Origin: Mucidula mucida
Lineage: Eukaryota; Basidiomycota; Agaricomycetes; Agaricales; Physalacriaceae
Reading direction: 5' to 3'
DNA: 57,375 bases
Assembly (NCBI GenBank): GCA_015501055.1
Contig: JADNYV010000228.1
Span: 1 to 57,375, forward strand
This document shows positions 10,464 through 23,100 of the stretch, piece after piece. Position 1 is the stretch's first letter, and every line of letters starts with the position of its first letter. The notes beneath the pieces were generated by a model. The model made no database searches. It was not told the DNA's origin and saw only the letters and a list, made by a program, of their open reading frames with translations. The translations under genes were made by a program, and so were the position numbers.

Positions 10464-12648
10464 CTATACATTCGCAAACAGTTTCTCAAACACTACCTCT
10501 GTAGCCTTCTGCCATTCCTCAGACACTTTCTCGACGAGCGGCGTATCAGCGAACCTACATCCAATGTCAGCATACAAGCCTTGAGAAGGTGTGCGAAAAA
10601 AGACGTACTCCCACGCACAGGTGCCGTCTAGGCAAATGTCCTTGACTTCAGACTTCATGGCGACCACCGCGACAGCTACGACGACACCATCGGCAATGAA
10701 GACTATACTGGCCTCCTTCGGGTTCACATCGCCAGTCGCCCGCATGACGCATTGCGTATTAACGCCACACAAAGCCTTCAGCGAATTGCAGTACAGCTTC
10801 ACGCTCTCCGGCACAATATCTGTCGCATCTCCGCGCGCCACGATCTCACCAACCAGCGGCCCCACCTGGAAAGAGCCTAGCGCGCATTGGTCGACACTGT
10901 CAATCGAGACAGCGCATTGCGTCGAAGCGACTGCAAAGTCCTGCAGCTTTACTGACTCCACAAGGTGGCGGTGATCCACACAGCCCGATGCCGCAGCCTT
11001 AAAGTACTCAATACCTCCCGGGGCACCCACAGCCATCTGGAGTCCGAGATCGTCATATCCGGAGGGAAGTCTTCCCGTCGTGGCAAACGCCAATGACTTG
11101 TAATACTCGCCAACCCCTTTAAAACCCACATTGATGAAATCAGTTATTTGCTTCGCTGATGAAATAGCACATACCGTGTGGCTTCCATGGCGTAGGAAGC
11201 GTCCTTCTTGGGTAGGTCCCAATCTCTGAAGGACCAGGCATAGGCTTCGCGTTCTGGGAAACAATGTACGACGCATCGACGTGGATGAACGGATCCCTTG
11301 AGATCGGCCACGGCGCCGACGCTGGGACCTTGGTGACGTAGTCTCCTTGGTTGACGATGCGCCACGCGGAGCCGCAGGTCGCCGCCGTCATGGCTACCTC
11401 GAGCGGACTAGCAAAGTCCCTGCGTCCGACACGTGGAGAGCCAAAGGTGTATAGATCCCCTAGGTCCGCCTTTTCCGTGCCGGTGCCCTCTATCCTTAGC
11501 TGTGTGTAGCACAGCGAGGCGTAAGCAGCCCCAAGCGAGTGACCCTTGTAATAACCTGTGAGTTCGCACTATAAGTAAGCGCGACGATTGACGTACAGTA
11601 ACGTGCGTAATAACTGTCTTGCTCGCCGACGAAGAGATGCTTTGAATAGCCTTTTTGACGAGAGCTACGAATATCGAAGTTAGAAGACCCAAGGCGACAG
11701 AGCAAGATTGAAAACCCTTACAGAAAGGTTCACTAAAGGGCTGCGATGAATACGTTGAAAACAAGGGATAGTAGAACCCTCTCGAGATCTGTCCTCCAAA
11801 CAAGAACTCCTCTGGAGCTCGAATAGTCCCTACCGCGTATAGATCGTTCATCCATTCCGCCCTGACGCCAGTTCCCTGCAGTTCAGTCAGATTTCATACT
11901 ACACTCAAAAATAGTGACAAACTTTGAATGCGATGCCTATGAAAGGGTTGTTGAGGTCCTTTGAAACAAACGCTCCGCAATATGGACCGACGATGATGTG
12001 ATGTCCATTTGGGTGCTTCTCGAGGAGATCTACCATATTCTCAGTACATTTCTCTTGATAGTATCCAGACGCAGCAGGCGCGTACCGCAGATCACGAGAA
12101 ATTTAAACCCCCACAATTCGGCCTGGCGGTTTTCGTTAAGTAACAGATTGTACATGTCAGATGACCTTATACGGAGACATACCAGTTCGTCGATAGCCGC
12201 GGTGGACCGTTCAAGCAATTTGAGAGCCCCATTCTTATTCCCTTCTCGAAACGTTTCCACGGCCTTCATGACGAGAGACTCATCTCTAACGTTGAAATCA
12301 GCCCAAGTCGAAAAATTGGAAGACACCGGACGCGCACCTCAAATACATAGCAGCGCTTTCCATGAATGCCATGAACACGTTGTTGAAGTCAATCGGAGAG
12401 TTGGTACTACCGCCAAAGACACCTAGGAAGAGTTTTCATTAGTTCGCCTTGAGAGCGCGAGAACGACACTTACGGTTCGCGATGCCCGCCTGGATCTGTG
12501 CTTGACTGTCTTTTGTCCATTGAAAGAGGTCGTTGGAGTCTCCGCGTCGCATGAACGAAATCGGCACCGGCTCACTGACGAGGTCAAGTTCCGCCAGCTC
12601 CTCGAGGTGAGACTGTCGAATCTTCTTATAGGCGTCGGGAGAATCCAT
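10464..12648 (-). CDS. class-3 lipase-like protein, multi-exon
   Basis: About ten exons separated by short GT-AG introns can be followed from ATG 12648 to the stop at 10464; an upstream in-frame ATG at 12756 is an alternative. The central part carries the lipase class 3 signature: nucleophile Ser in GHSLG (about 11550), then TFGSPRVG, an Asp in VNQGDYVTKVP (about 11340) and a His in CVDHRHLVES (about 10970), which together form the expected Ser-Asp-His triad. Ahead of it is an FKGT segment typical of the fold's oxyanion region. A C-terminal extension of about 150 aa with several Cys follows. Family members hydrolyse acyl esters. No clear signal peptide is seen, so its location is open. A diverged fragment of its C-terminal part occurs at 45307-45590. 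Confidence 0.75.
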
Positions 12649-12756
12649 GGGTAACAGTAAGTTCTGCGGCGTTGGATGGGATGCAAGAGTTGGGGCTTTC
12701 ACAATTGAATTAGGACGCGATTTAAGGCGTGAGGAATGTGGGTCTTGGTTTGACAC

Positions 12757-13560
12757 GGAACCGGTAGGAATAGATCACAAGAGTATCTGTTGTCCGGCGA
12801 TCACAGAAGGACTTGGAAGGTCGTCCATTACACGTCAGGAAGAAGGTCGGCATCGACTCCAAGACCTAGATAGGAAGACGGCGAATTCGGTACTACTTCA
12901 ATGAATTCAGTCCATCTGTCAATCGCCAGCTGTCACTGTGATAATGTCAACTGCGTCGTAATGTATTCTTGGAGACCGTCCATAGGATGATCCCCGTCCT
13001 TCATCCTTCATCTGACGTAGTGAGAATGCACCAGACTTGCCACCATTGCGCCACACTCACCGTTCATGCTATAGTGCGGTAACGAGGCTATGTATTGAGA
13101 GCGTGAAAGCCGAAAACGCGTCCGAATCAACGTCACATTGAAATAGATCGATTCCCCTTGCAAGGAAGGGATCTGCGGGTGGAAAGGAAGCCCGGTATCT
13201 AACGGACAACTGGTAAGCTATGCAATAGAAAGTCAATCCAACAACAGAGTAGTTCAAGGCGTCGAAACTGCGCCGAGTACTGATTTACGTCTGCTGGGCG
13301 CGGTACCAGTCTTCCCGTCGCCCTCTTTTTTAGTTGAAACCAATCGGTTGGAAAATGAGAATAGGAAGATGAGAATCATGGTAAGTAGCACGTTTTCGCG
13401 AACATTCGAGCAAGGAACAACTCGTAGGCAAGCCTTAGAACTTAGAGATTTGCAATAGTCAAGGTAGAAGACAAGACGAAACTGCCGCCGGATCACTTTG
13501 TCGTAGATGCCGCCGGCAAACACGCCCACACGGCTTCCCTCCTGCTTTCATCTCATCAAC
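12757..13560. other. intergenic, no gene recognised
   Basis: Upstream flank of the lipase gene. Both strands hold only short frames without recognisable motifs. Confidence 0.4.
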
Positions 13561-14150
13561 ATGTCCCATAAAGCACGAACTGTCGAGCTCGAAGAAGCCG
13601 AATTGCAAGACGATTGTTATCCCTCGCTCAGTCCTCCTATCCATCTCAAAGACATGCGGGTGGCAAACGGACGCACAAAGAAAAACAGGAAAGCACGATC
13701 TGCAGTGACCATGGCTGCCAAGACTACGCGTTCTATGTAACTCAAAATCGTTTGTTTCCTGATTTGAGTATTCTGATTGCGTTGACCGTCTACTATCTAC
13801 AGGTTGCATATCTGAAATTGCTTCCATTTCTTGATCCTGGGACCTGCTCGGACAGCGGCACTCGCGAAGTGACTATAGCTCAATGGAATGACACCGAGAA
13901 GGTATATCGGCGGGCTGTTGCCAGAAAACAGTTGTACGTTCACAAGGTAACAATTCGCTTGACTTGCAGGTGATTTATCTGTTCTTTAGACACGCTATGC
14001 ATCCAGTTGGAGATCGTCAATCCATGTCCCTCTTTCTCATCGCTGAAGGAGGCGAGGCTGGCATCCATGGTATCGGCAGCCTTGTCCCTCATCGAACTTT
14101 TTTGAAAGAGGTTGTATGTGTAAGCTACTGTCTGTTCATTCTTTTCGGAG
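13561..14150 (+). CDS. possible hypothetical gene, exon structure unresolved
   Basis: From the ATG at 13561 a highly charged peptide can be read, and a typical intron (GTAACTC...CTACAG, about 13738-13801) joins to a segment containing DPGTCSDSG and TEKVYRRAVARKQ that looks like real protein. Further exons to about 14150 are plausible, but the frame cannot be kept without a very short intron or an indel, so the gene may be decayed. No domain was recognised and no function is proposed. The stretch 14151-14676 beyond it shows no gene, except that its second half resembles the upstream region of the paralogue at 17873. Confidence 0.3.
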
Positions 14151-14676
14151 ATTGACGTATTCATGCAGGTCATTCGTTTCGTACGGCAGGTGCTCCATGG
14201 CCTGTGCGATTACGCCGTTCACATAGACCTGATTGTACAGACGGCTGCCGGGCTTCGGACGACCTGTAGACATAGCCATCTGCTACTTGTGGCAGTCTCC
14301 TAGTGTCTCGCGCTGCACGACGTGAGTTGTTGGAACATGGGCTTGTGGATGATGAGGTTTACCACAATTCTGATGCTACCTCAATTCTCCAGGTGTGGCG
14401 CAATTTCATACCCGTCATGGGATTGATGTATGATCTCTTTGAAAACTCCATCTCAAAGTGTCTTTGAATACACGTTTGCGCTTTGTCAGCGAGTTGCCTC
14501 AACTAGCGAACAATGGCCACCGGCATCCTCCGGGCTCATCACCCATTGTCATTTGTTTAGAGACACGTGCTGATTGTACTCTTGCTGTTCGACCACCACC
14601 TACCATTACCGACGCCCTACATCGTCTGCTCTTTACGGTCAATCATTCATTTACTTCAAGGAACGGCATACCCACC

Positions 14677-15336
14677 ATGCCAGTTCGCAACGACCGGGCT
14701 CAGACTAGAAGTCAAACCACGACGTCGGATGCCGCGTCGCCCTCCGACTACGGCGAATTCCTTATGTCGGAGGATGACAGTGGCGAAGAACTGAACATCA
14801 ACGATGGCGACGAACGACAGGGAGCGGCTTGTCGCTCCATGCGCACTGATCAAACGACCGACAGTGCCAAAGGAAAGAATAAGGACGTTCAACAGGTGAG
14901 AATTATCTATAACTCGCGTAGCGTTGATTGATCTTGTTATTCAGGCCGAGGCAACCCCGGGTGGTCATGCTTCGCCATCATCCCAATTCCCTCAGGCAAG
15001 CTTCATCGATTAGTACGCTCTTCGCGTTGACTGAATGTCTTATCCAGCCTCCATCGTCCGAGCCGGACGAGTTTGCCTTTTACAGGTTCTTCCCTGGCAC
15101 CCATCCCACCTTGCAGCTTCCTCTTCGCATGCGACGCGTTATACGAATTCCAGCCTCCCCAAGCCCCCCATTGCACTATGCTTCTCCTCGTTCGCTGGAT
15201 CAAGCTAGATTGTGCGCCGGTTTTACCTGAGGAGCTGGACCTTGGTCCCTTCGTTTTGAGGAAGGTCCCGAAGGAGAGGTTTGCGCTTGCGCTAGTGTTG
15301 GCGCAGAGCGCGCCGCCACTTATATTCGATGAGTAG
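14677..15336 (+). CDS. hypothetical protein A (paralogue of the gene at 17873)
   Basis: ATG at 14677 in a good context (CACCATGCC). The first exon encodes a polar, Ser/Asp/Glu-rich region. Intron 1 is GTGAGA...TTCAG (about 14895-14943). A second intron appears to start with GC (GCAAGC, near 14996) and ends in CCAG before a CCTCCA exon start; the paralogue at 17873 has the same intron with the same GC donor. The end is uncertain: either a stop at 15230 or, after a one-base shift, a frame ending at 15336 whose ALYEF region resembles ALYAE in the paralogue. No known domain was recognised. The upstream regions of the two genes are also similar (14497-14620 against 17670-17790), showing that the duplication included the promoter. 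Copy A may be a decaying duplicate. Confidence 0.45.
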
Positions 15337-15725
15337 GAACATGTTTGTTTCCTATCGTTCATGTTTGCTGGCATATATGAGCGTATCGTTGCTTTGATTG
15401 TATGTTCCTACTGTATACTCTATTTATCCTCAATGCGTACTATCGACGTTGTCTTTATAGTACGTCGCCGACTTTGACTCAAGTTTCTCCAGCAGGAAAG
15501 TTCAAGATTCAAATTGCTTGTGAAAACCCAACTGAAATTTGGTATATAAAACCATTCTTCCTTCAGTGTGACACCATTTCTTTGATTTCTAGAGTAAGGA
15601 ACCTAAGTTGCACCAAGTACTCATATAGGAGAAGAGAGGAAGGAAGGAAGGAAGTGTATTACTCAGCTGGGTACCGAAGGCACTGCTGAGGTGTAAGGAC
15701 TATCTACTATGGCTACTGTAGAGTG

Positions 15726-16640
15726 TGGCCCAGAAAGTGCCGCCGGCAAAGATATCAACTCGGTTTACTCGAAGGGAACGTGGACATGACGTGTATCGCT
15801 GTGCAAGGAATTCAGCGCCAGCATAAACATTACTCTGTTCTATCGTGGCCAACGACAACGCGGGATGGAAATGAAAACTGCAGAGGCCTGGGGATATAGG
15901 ATTTGATTGGCCGAAAGGTGCGACTTTATGTCCAGCCTCCTAAAGAAGCTGCTAGAGTCCCTCTGAAACGGGGTGTTGGCAACGTCGTACGCTACTGTAA
16001 CGGTACTTCGAGGCAGGGCTGCCATCTCAACGCGCGATCCCTTTTTTTGACTCTGAGGAAACATGGACGCTAAAGACTGTTGTCCGCCAAATTCGACGAT
16101 TGCGAGATGGAAATAGGAAGAGTTTCTGCAGACGCCAGAGGGATGCTTGAACAGAAAGTGCGTTTATGTGCAGGTCGTTTCGACGCGTCTAATGACACCA
16201 CTAGAGTTGTTTGTCCTGAATAAATACTGGAAACGGCACAGAAAGAGCTGCCTGTCTTAGATCTGAATTGAACGACCATGGCCTGTCTTGGGAACACGAG
16301 GCTCTTGCTGGGCTCGTCGTCCCGGCGCCATTCCCGCTCCATATTGCATTCGTTAGTTCCGAGATGCATCTCCACTCCGACGACCCGTTGGCCTCCGTGT
16401 CGTTTATTCTCATTGGCGCATTCCCGTAACGACCTTTTCAACGGGCGGTGGGTGTAAATATGCTATATGTCTGACCTATAATCTAATATGATTAGCTACA
16501 AGGATGACCTTCGCCATGCAGAACGCAGACTCGTCTTCAATATCGATGAGCTAAGTCGACTGGCACGGGAGGCTGTCAATCGGGGTCCTGATGAAATGGT
16601 CCACCTGGAAAAACTAGCGCAACTACGCTGTGCAGTCGCT
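15726..16640 (+). pseudogene. 5' end of an AIM9/aminoglycoside-phosphotransferase-like gene (relic 1)
   Basis: At 16497-16625 the reading after an intron acceptor (ATATGATTAG) is YKDDLRHAERRLVFNIDELS and then an EAVNRGPDEMVHLEKLA-type segment. Fungal AIM9-like kinases of the phosphotransferase fold begin this way, just before the glycine-rich loop. The preceding exon ends NDLFNGR, a shortened form of the family's F-N-Y-T-S-G-R. The expected glycine-rich loop and kinase core do not follow: the reading turns into unrelated sequence and stops by 16742, so only the 5' end survives. The whole 0.9-kb segment, including non-coding DNA upstream, is duplicated in diverged form at 40724-41640. Family assignment rests on remembered family pattern, not on a search. 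Confidence 0.45.
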
Positions 16641-16742
16641 GCCTTCCGCCACGACTTCGGACTACCGAACACGAATAGCCTGAGACTGAAGATTGGAAGG
16701 CTGTCTTGCCCAAGTGAACGCGCTATAAACGTTGCCGGGTGA

Positions 16743-17872
16743 TTGGTACAGTACGTCTGCACCATTCTTGCGAGGAAGTTTCGCTCATTTTGGCAAACGT
16801 GCAGGAGTCCTCAGTGTAGGGGTGCATGTTTTTGTTCCCGGAGGATATCAAATAGTGCTTTTTTACACCATTGTATCAACGAAACGCACTGCTCAGGAGC
16901 TCTGGAAGAGCCAGCACTCAAGTTTCTATATGCGGGGAGCGTTTCTTCAGATGATACACAATTTCACACTTGGCGCTGAAATGAACGTGGCGTCCTTATC
17001 TAATCGCGTTTTTGCATCGAGCTCGACATAAACACAGTCCGGCGATAAGTTCTAGTGCTGTGGAACTGCCGACACAATAGAGTCAAGGTGAGTTCTCCTC
17101 CAGCGCTAGACTAAGAAGATACACTTACAGCGTGTATATACAGTAGCACTTACGCTCTTAAGATATAATCCCTTTAGGATCGACGATTAATTGTCGGGAG
17201 CAGGAAGGCTATCTGCGAGCATCTCAAAAGAACGAGCCCTAAAAGGTATGCATGTATTTGTTGCTAGCTTTCACTGGAGTCCAACAATAATGGCCTGCAT
17301 TCGTGAAGAGTTTCTGCAGACTACAGAAGTGACGTAACGTTCGTGATTCTGTCGAGAGACTCGTCGTTCCAGGAACTATGTCACATTCTGTGGCATCAGA
17401 CTGCTCAATGTGTGGTACATGTTGGTATCCACATTTCACCAAGGAGACACTCGATAAATGGACCGGAGACCATGCCAGACCTGTCGCCATGTGGTGAACT
17501 GATATGCTCTTCTCGCGACTTTGATGATCACTCCCATTTCCAAGTGTGGCGCATTAAATTCGGATCGCATAGTTGCTACCCTTCTCTCCTTCATGCTCTC
17601 GACTCAAATAGTACTTGTTTAGCTAACTGCTTGCGGCGGCATATGCTTAAATCCAGCGTTATCATCGAATTACTTGAACTGGCGAACAAAGGCTCGGTCC
17701 ACCGGCATCTTCCGGACTCGCCCATTGTTCTTGATCCACATATGTGGACGAGTCACTCTTGCCTTTCCACCACCACCTACTATTATTGACGCCTGTCTAT
17801 CCACGACTCTGCCGTTCATAATTCGTGACCCAGCCAACTTGTCATCCGCTTTCACCGACGTTGTTATTCACG
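16743..17872. other. 1.1-kb region without a confident gene
   Basis: Short frames only. The last part (17640-17872) is the upstream region of gene B and resembles the upstream region of gene A. Confidence 0.4.
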
Positions 17873-19171
17873 ATGTCCGTCGCTTGCAACAGTCCCGCCG
17901 ACCTCGAAACCGACAATGCAGTCGGTCAAACGACTCCACCAGGTGTTCGTGTTCAGATTGACCAAGAGGGTTCCACGGCCGGGGAAGACACTAATTTGGA
18001 GCTCTTTGGGACCGATGCTTGCGCAGACGACCACGACGCGCCCGAGTCTACCACCAGTGTCAGTGACGACCTTCAATCCAACAAAGAGAACGTTTTCCCC
18101 GCCGCGCCTCCTCGGATCTCTCGTAACACGAAATCCCTCAAACCTTGTTCCCCGTGCGACCACCATCATGATCAGGCCGCCTTCGAGACGAAAAAGACTC
18201 CCCAGAAAGCGCAAGCCCCGCCTCAGCCACCGGTCATCCAGTCCAAACCCCTTTCCCGCAGGAATAGCGTAACTGGCATCTCCCTGGAGGCGGCTCTTCC
18301 GACGATGGGTAGTCAAGTAACATTCAATATCTACCAGGACGAGCGGCAAACTGCGGCGTCTGCACCTCCAGTAGGCGCGGTGTTCAGGCCAAACGTGATT
18401 ACATTTATGCCCCCGACCATCGTGCACACCAATCAAGATGAAGTCGCTGGAGCGCAAGCCGCTCTTGTTATACAAGGGCCATCCCGTCCGTCAGCCGCAA
18501 AGAAGGCTGCTCGTAACGAAGTTGGGCAACAAGCGCCAGTTCCTCGAGCAAAGGCGCCCAAGCGTAAGGCGGCAGGAGATGAAACGACGCGACGCGTCAA
18601 AGGCAAGAAGAAGGCGGAAAATGTGAGACTACTGCAGCACACGTTTGGCGTTTACTGATTTTAGTACCATGATTCAGGTTCAAGAAGATCCAGTCGGATT
18701 TGCTGCTCCAAGCTTTCAGAGCACGCATGATGAGGCAAGCTCTATTTACCCACGACAGTCTTCGCATTCACTTACTTTTTCCATGTAGCCTCCAGCACCA
18801 ATGCCAGCCGACGAAGGCTGCATCAAACTCTACAGGCCTCCTATTTGGCATCTCCGTGACCAGCAGCTCGCGCCGAACGAGGCGCTGTATGCGGAGGTGG
18901 AGCCTGTGACACATGTTTCGCAGCTTGTCTTTGCTCATTGGCACAACACCGAGAGGGAACCTGATTTCCCGGACGATATGGTTCTGCGGGATGGAATTGT
19001 GGGGAAGAAGGTGCAGGACTGCCCATACTGCAGTACATGGCGTCGGTACCGGAACCGAAGAAGCATGTTAAGAAGGAGGTATTGGACCAATTTTTTCAGG
19101 ACGTGGTGAGTGATGCGATGTTTGACCCGATGCCGTGGTCGACGATGAAGACGTACCGGCGTGACGAGTAG
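17873..19171 (+). CDS. hypothetical protein B (paralogue of the gene at 14677)
   Basis: ATG at 17873 corresponds to the start of paralogue A. Exon 1 is long and encodes a disordered, Pro/Ser/Thr-rich region ending in a strongly basic stretch (KRKAAG...KGKKK) that could be a nuclear localisation signal. Intron 1 (GTGAGACT...TTCAG) and intron 2 (GC donor GCAAGC at about 18733, acceptor ATGTAG at 18789) match those of paralogue A. The last exon contains PPIWHLRDQQLAPNEALY and an acidic tail. After about 19010 the better-looking reading switches phase and ends in the TAG at 19169-19171; without that switch the frame stops at 19109. No known domain was recognised. Confidence 0.5.
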
Positions 19172-19443
19172 GGTGGAATCGTTGTTACTGTACAGTATGG
19201 TTATTTCTTTTCATTGGACGAGTGTATATAGGTTCTTCCGAGTCAATTCTTCTTGTTATTCAAATGCTATGTTATCTACATTGTACATACTGAAGGCTAC
19301 ACTTATACGAGAATAAAAGCAAGTTCTATTCTGAAGATAGAGATGTTCAATCCCTCGCTCTTCAACTTTCCCAGCTCGTTCACTGCGCATCGCATTCCGG
19401 CCGCGGGGCGGAATCTAAGCATATTTATTGCGAGCGCCAGCGA

Positions 19444-19733
19444 TGTTGAAGGTGGATCCGACTCGTACTGGCGGTGATTTCCTTTTATACTCATGGACTC
19501 CTATACGTACCTATATAACCATCCCGATCGTTTCACCTCACCTCAGTCGTTTCTATCACTCGTGTGCAACTGAGGTGAGCTTATACCATTGTACTCTTAC
19601 TACTTATACTTACGGACATTCCAGAAGCTTACAGTATCCATTATCCTACTTTAGGTATAGTGTTGACTCAATATAGTCGTTTCTATCACTCGTGTGCGAC
19701 TGAGAAGCTTACAGTATCCATTATCCTACTTTA
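19444..19733 (+). repeat. copia-2 5' LTR with internal duplications
   Basis: Starts TGTTGAAGG and ends CCTACTTTA, so it lacks the usual CA end; the target duplication supports this border. Two segments occur twice inside it: 19545-19574 again at 19675-19704, and 19623-19653 again at 19703-19733. Confidence 0.85.
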
Positions 19734-19746
19734 GGTTATGGGCCCC
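19734..19746 (+). promoter_or_regulatory. copia-2 primer binding site (half-tRNA-iMet type)
   Basis: GGTTATGGGCCCC, identical over 13 bases to that of copia-1, directly after the LTR. It would pair with the anticodon arm of initiator tRNA-Met. Confidence 0.75.
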
Positions 19747-20007
19747 AAAGTGTAATCTCAACAAGTCGATTAACACACACATACCCGTTTACCCACGAAC
19801 GACTCATACACACCAACACCCACACCCACACCACTACGTCTACCCACCCACATTCAACCCCTATGTCATCTGGAATCCCAACGATACCCCAATTTGTTTA
19901 CGAGCTGATGCTCAAAAACAATAAGACCAATTTTGCCTCCTTCAAGATCAGAATCGAGCAGTCCGCCACCAAACTGGCCTCAAAGGCTATATCGCCGGGG
20001 ATATCTC

Positions 20008-20077
20008 ATTATGGCCAGTAAGACCCTCTCGTTTGGCGGATCACGTGGTCTGTTTCCCACGACGTAAGCCGGCTGAC
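20008..20077 (+). repeat. MULE left terminal inverted repeat
   Basis: Exact reverse complement of 23476-23545 over 70 bases. The next bases (GACAACGCGCCAA, from 20074) also occur in inverse form at the right end, at 23391-23403, separated from the TIR by about 70 extra bases. Confidence 0.92.
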
Positions 20078-20139
20078 AACGCGCCAAGTAGTGTACATTT
20101 GCTTGTAGATCCTTGTTTATTGTTTGTCGATAGTCATCA

Positions 20140-23100
20140 ATGGTGAACAACGCGTCTGACACTGCCGGTAAGTTTATTATCACATCAGAGAATGTTTGAG
20201 ACATGATTTACGCGTCATAGTTCAGCAGAAGTGCTCTCATTGCCCATACAAAGGCCCCATTGGCACATTCCCGCGCAAAACCAACCTCCAATACAAGAAG
20301 AAATGTTTCAAGTGCAACAACCGTGACAAGGCTCGAGCTCAACAGAGAAAATTGGTCAATGGATTGGCACCTGACATCCAGGACGAGAATAGCGCGCCTG
20401 CTAATACTGCCGAGCCGGCCCCGTCTGTGTACACGCTGTCAGAGATGGAATGGGAAGAAGCGCTGCAATTGATGGAAAGTCATAAGGGTGATGCATTCCA
20501 ATTCGAAGCGTATGTCAGGCTTCAAGCAGTCTCCATGGAGCTACGTCCTGACTCTGATGATGCCTTGGACTCGCCGGCGGAGCCAGATCCCAAAGTGCAG
20601 ATAGCTGTTATGGCACGTAGACTTGCACGAGATATATGGGATACTACGGGATATCGCTTTATGTCAGTGTTCCCTCAGCGAAAACTACTGTACTGATTAC
20701 AAGATAGATATAAACACTATTGAGAGACTGAAACGGGTGGAAGGACCTTTATTTTCTTCTGTGCCCAGCTTCAAGGCCAGGAGGCACGAAATCCCCTTGT
20801 AGAGGACCCCAAGAGACAACAAATGCGGATGAAAATGGACCGCTTTGCATGCAGCGGATGGCTCTGTGTTACATTTAATAGCAACGACGCGTCAATTGCG
20901 CGTGTCCGCATCACCCATCATCATGTGCACACTCCTTACGTGAATATCGGACTAGGCGAGAAGGAAAAGAACCTGATCCAGGAACTCAGGCATCTTGCTC
21001 CATCCAAGGTGTGTATCAATCTCACGACGACTCACGAGTCAGGAGATACTAACTCGGAGCTGTTGTGATTAGATCTGGGACAAGATCCTACAAGACAACC
21101 CGGACAATGAGTTCACCGAGAAACAGGTATATCACGAATGGATGCGTCTCAACGAGAAGGACTGGAAGCTGGACAATGATCAGGTCAAATCTGCTGAGAT
21201 GCTACTGAAAAGCGTCGAGGACATGGAAACAATAATCATTCCGATCACTTCTCGGCCCGGTATTCATGCTATTGCCTTCGCGTTCAAGGAACCTCTTGAA
21301 GCTATTGGTCAGGAGGTTGTTGAAGTTGCTATGGACTCTACATGTATGTCTCTTAACTGCTATGTACAATGCCACTAATATATGATCAAACTAGGGAAAA
21401 CAAATGCTGCCGGATACAAGTTGTACAGCCTTGTTGCTGAACTTAATGGCTGTGCAATTCCGCTTGCATTTCTGTTTACGACCTCCGATGGTACAGCCGC
21501 CAAAGGAACGAAGGATCTGATGCTTCAGGATTTCCTTGATTTCATTGTGAAGCATTGTCCCAACATTTGCTTTACAGACTCTGATAAGGAGACGTCCGAG
21601 ATCAACGCGTTCGAGATCAAGATTCCGCGTGCAAAACATCAGCTTTGCTATTGGCATGCCATCAGATACATCGAGAAGCGTCTAGGAGAAGACAAGCCAC
21701 CCGCGTTCTACGACCCACGATGTGCCCATAAAGTCTTTACCTTCATTGACCCTACTTGGGCACCAGGTATCACATCGGGCTTTGTTGAAGAGGGAGTACA
21801 TCCGAATCATGTTGAGCCGCCTACGGATGCTGAACCGCTGAAGATTCACATCAATCTAAAGCAAAAGGAGAATGTCATTCGTTCTAAACCAACACCGGAT
21901 ACTGCTCCGAAGATGTGTCTTCCTGCACTGATGGTTTTGAAAGTCGGAGATTCACGTACCCCCATCTATCCTGCCCCACCTCCCACGCGTGCGCAGGACC
22001 TTCCCACCTTTTGCCCCAAGGAGTATAGGAAGCCCATCATTGAGAAGTTCCGTGTCCATCTTCATCAGCATCCCTCCATCCCATCAAATGACGATGCTGG
22101 TACTCTCCTCATGGCAGACAAGATTCACCGACGCGCTGTCAAGGAAGTTTATGACTTCTGCTTTGAACGCGACCTCTCCCAGGTATGGGCGTACCTTTGG
22201 AATCGTTGGTACTGTCCACGCCAGTGGGTTCTATGGGCACGCGCCTCTTGTCCGGCGATTCCTCGGCTTAAAACAACAATGATCGTGGAGAGTCTTTGGC
22301 GACAAATCAAACGACACGACTTACCTCAGTTCAATCGCCCACAGCTTGACCTTGTTACCAATGTTGTCCTGAAATTCCTGCTCCCAAGGGTCAAACACAA
22401 GATCGCGTTGATCCATGAAGAGCGGCGGTTGGGTCGTCCTCAAGGTCTTGCTCCGTGGCAGGCTAGTTTTGCACAGGACTGGCACAATATGAGTAAGCCG
22501 GATGAGCTGCGATCCATGGAGAAAGAACTTGCCATTCTAAAAGATACATTGCGTAAAGCACCTGCACGCGCAGAGACGACTCGCAGAGATTGAAGCCGAT
22601 CGTGATCGACCACGCGGAAAATACCACACCTCCGTCAAGAAATGGACTTGTTCATGCAAATCCTACTTGATCAGTCGGTTCCTGCTCTGTAAACATCTCG
22701 TCAGAGAGGCAAATTGACTAACCAAGAATTCAGCAATCAATAATTTCCGCTTCTTCCTTGGACTGCGTCGGAACCATTACCCGCTGTACTACAGCATTTC
22801 CGGGATTCACACAAATGATAGCCAGGAGGAGACAGAGGAGAGGGAGGTTGAGCTGGTAGTACTTGGAAGACTGCAGCCAGTACGACGAACTATAAGTCGG
22901 GAAAGCACAGTAGCGCGCCAACAAGTCCCTGTCTCGGATCCCGGACCGATCACACCCGAGCCGACACGCGAACTTGAACGTCCCAAAGAGCCGCACATCA
23001 AGCACGTCACCGCTATCGATGAGGATGAAGGGCTGCAGCGCGTGAGTGACATTTATCACTAATGGAGTACTCACATCATCAATATTGATGTATGTTTTCT

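Noticed and set aside
15625..15650. Purine microsatellite (GGAA repeats) and CA-rich run near 19785-19850
   Set aside because: Ordinary simple repeats. Not a CRISPR array: no spacers and no fixed repeat unit.
16070..16441. Minus-strand frame also partly open in relic 2 (41212-41448)
   Set aside because: The two translations drift and include frame differences; better explained by shared ancestry of the DNA segment.
19430..19443. 14-mer GCGAGCGCCAGCGA left of copia-2 that recurs inverted near 40566-40580
   Set aside because: Possibly a short inverted repeat in the original target site, but too short and GC-rich to support a feature.
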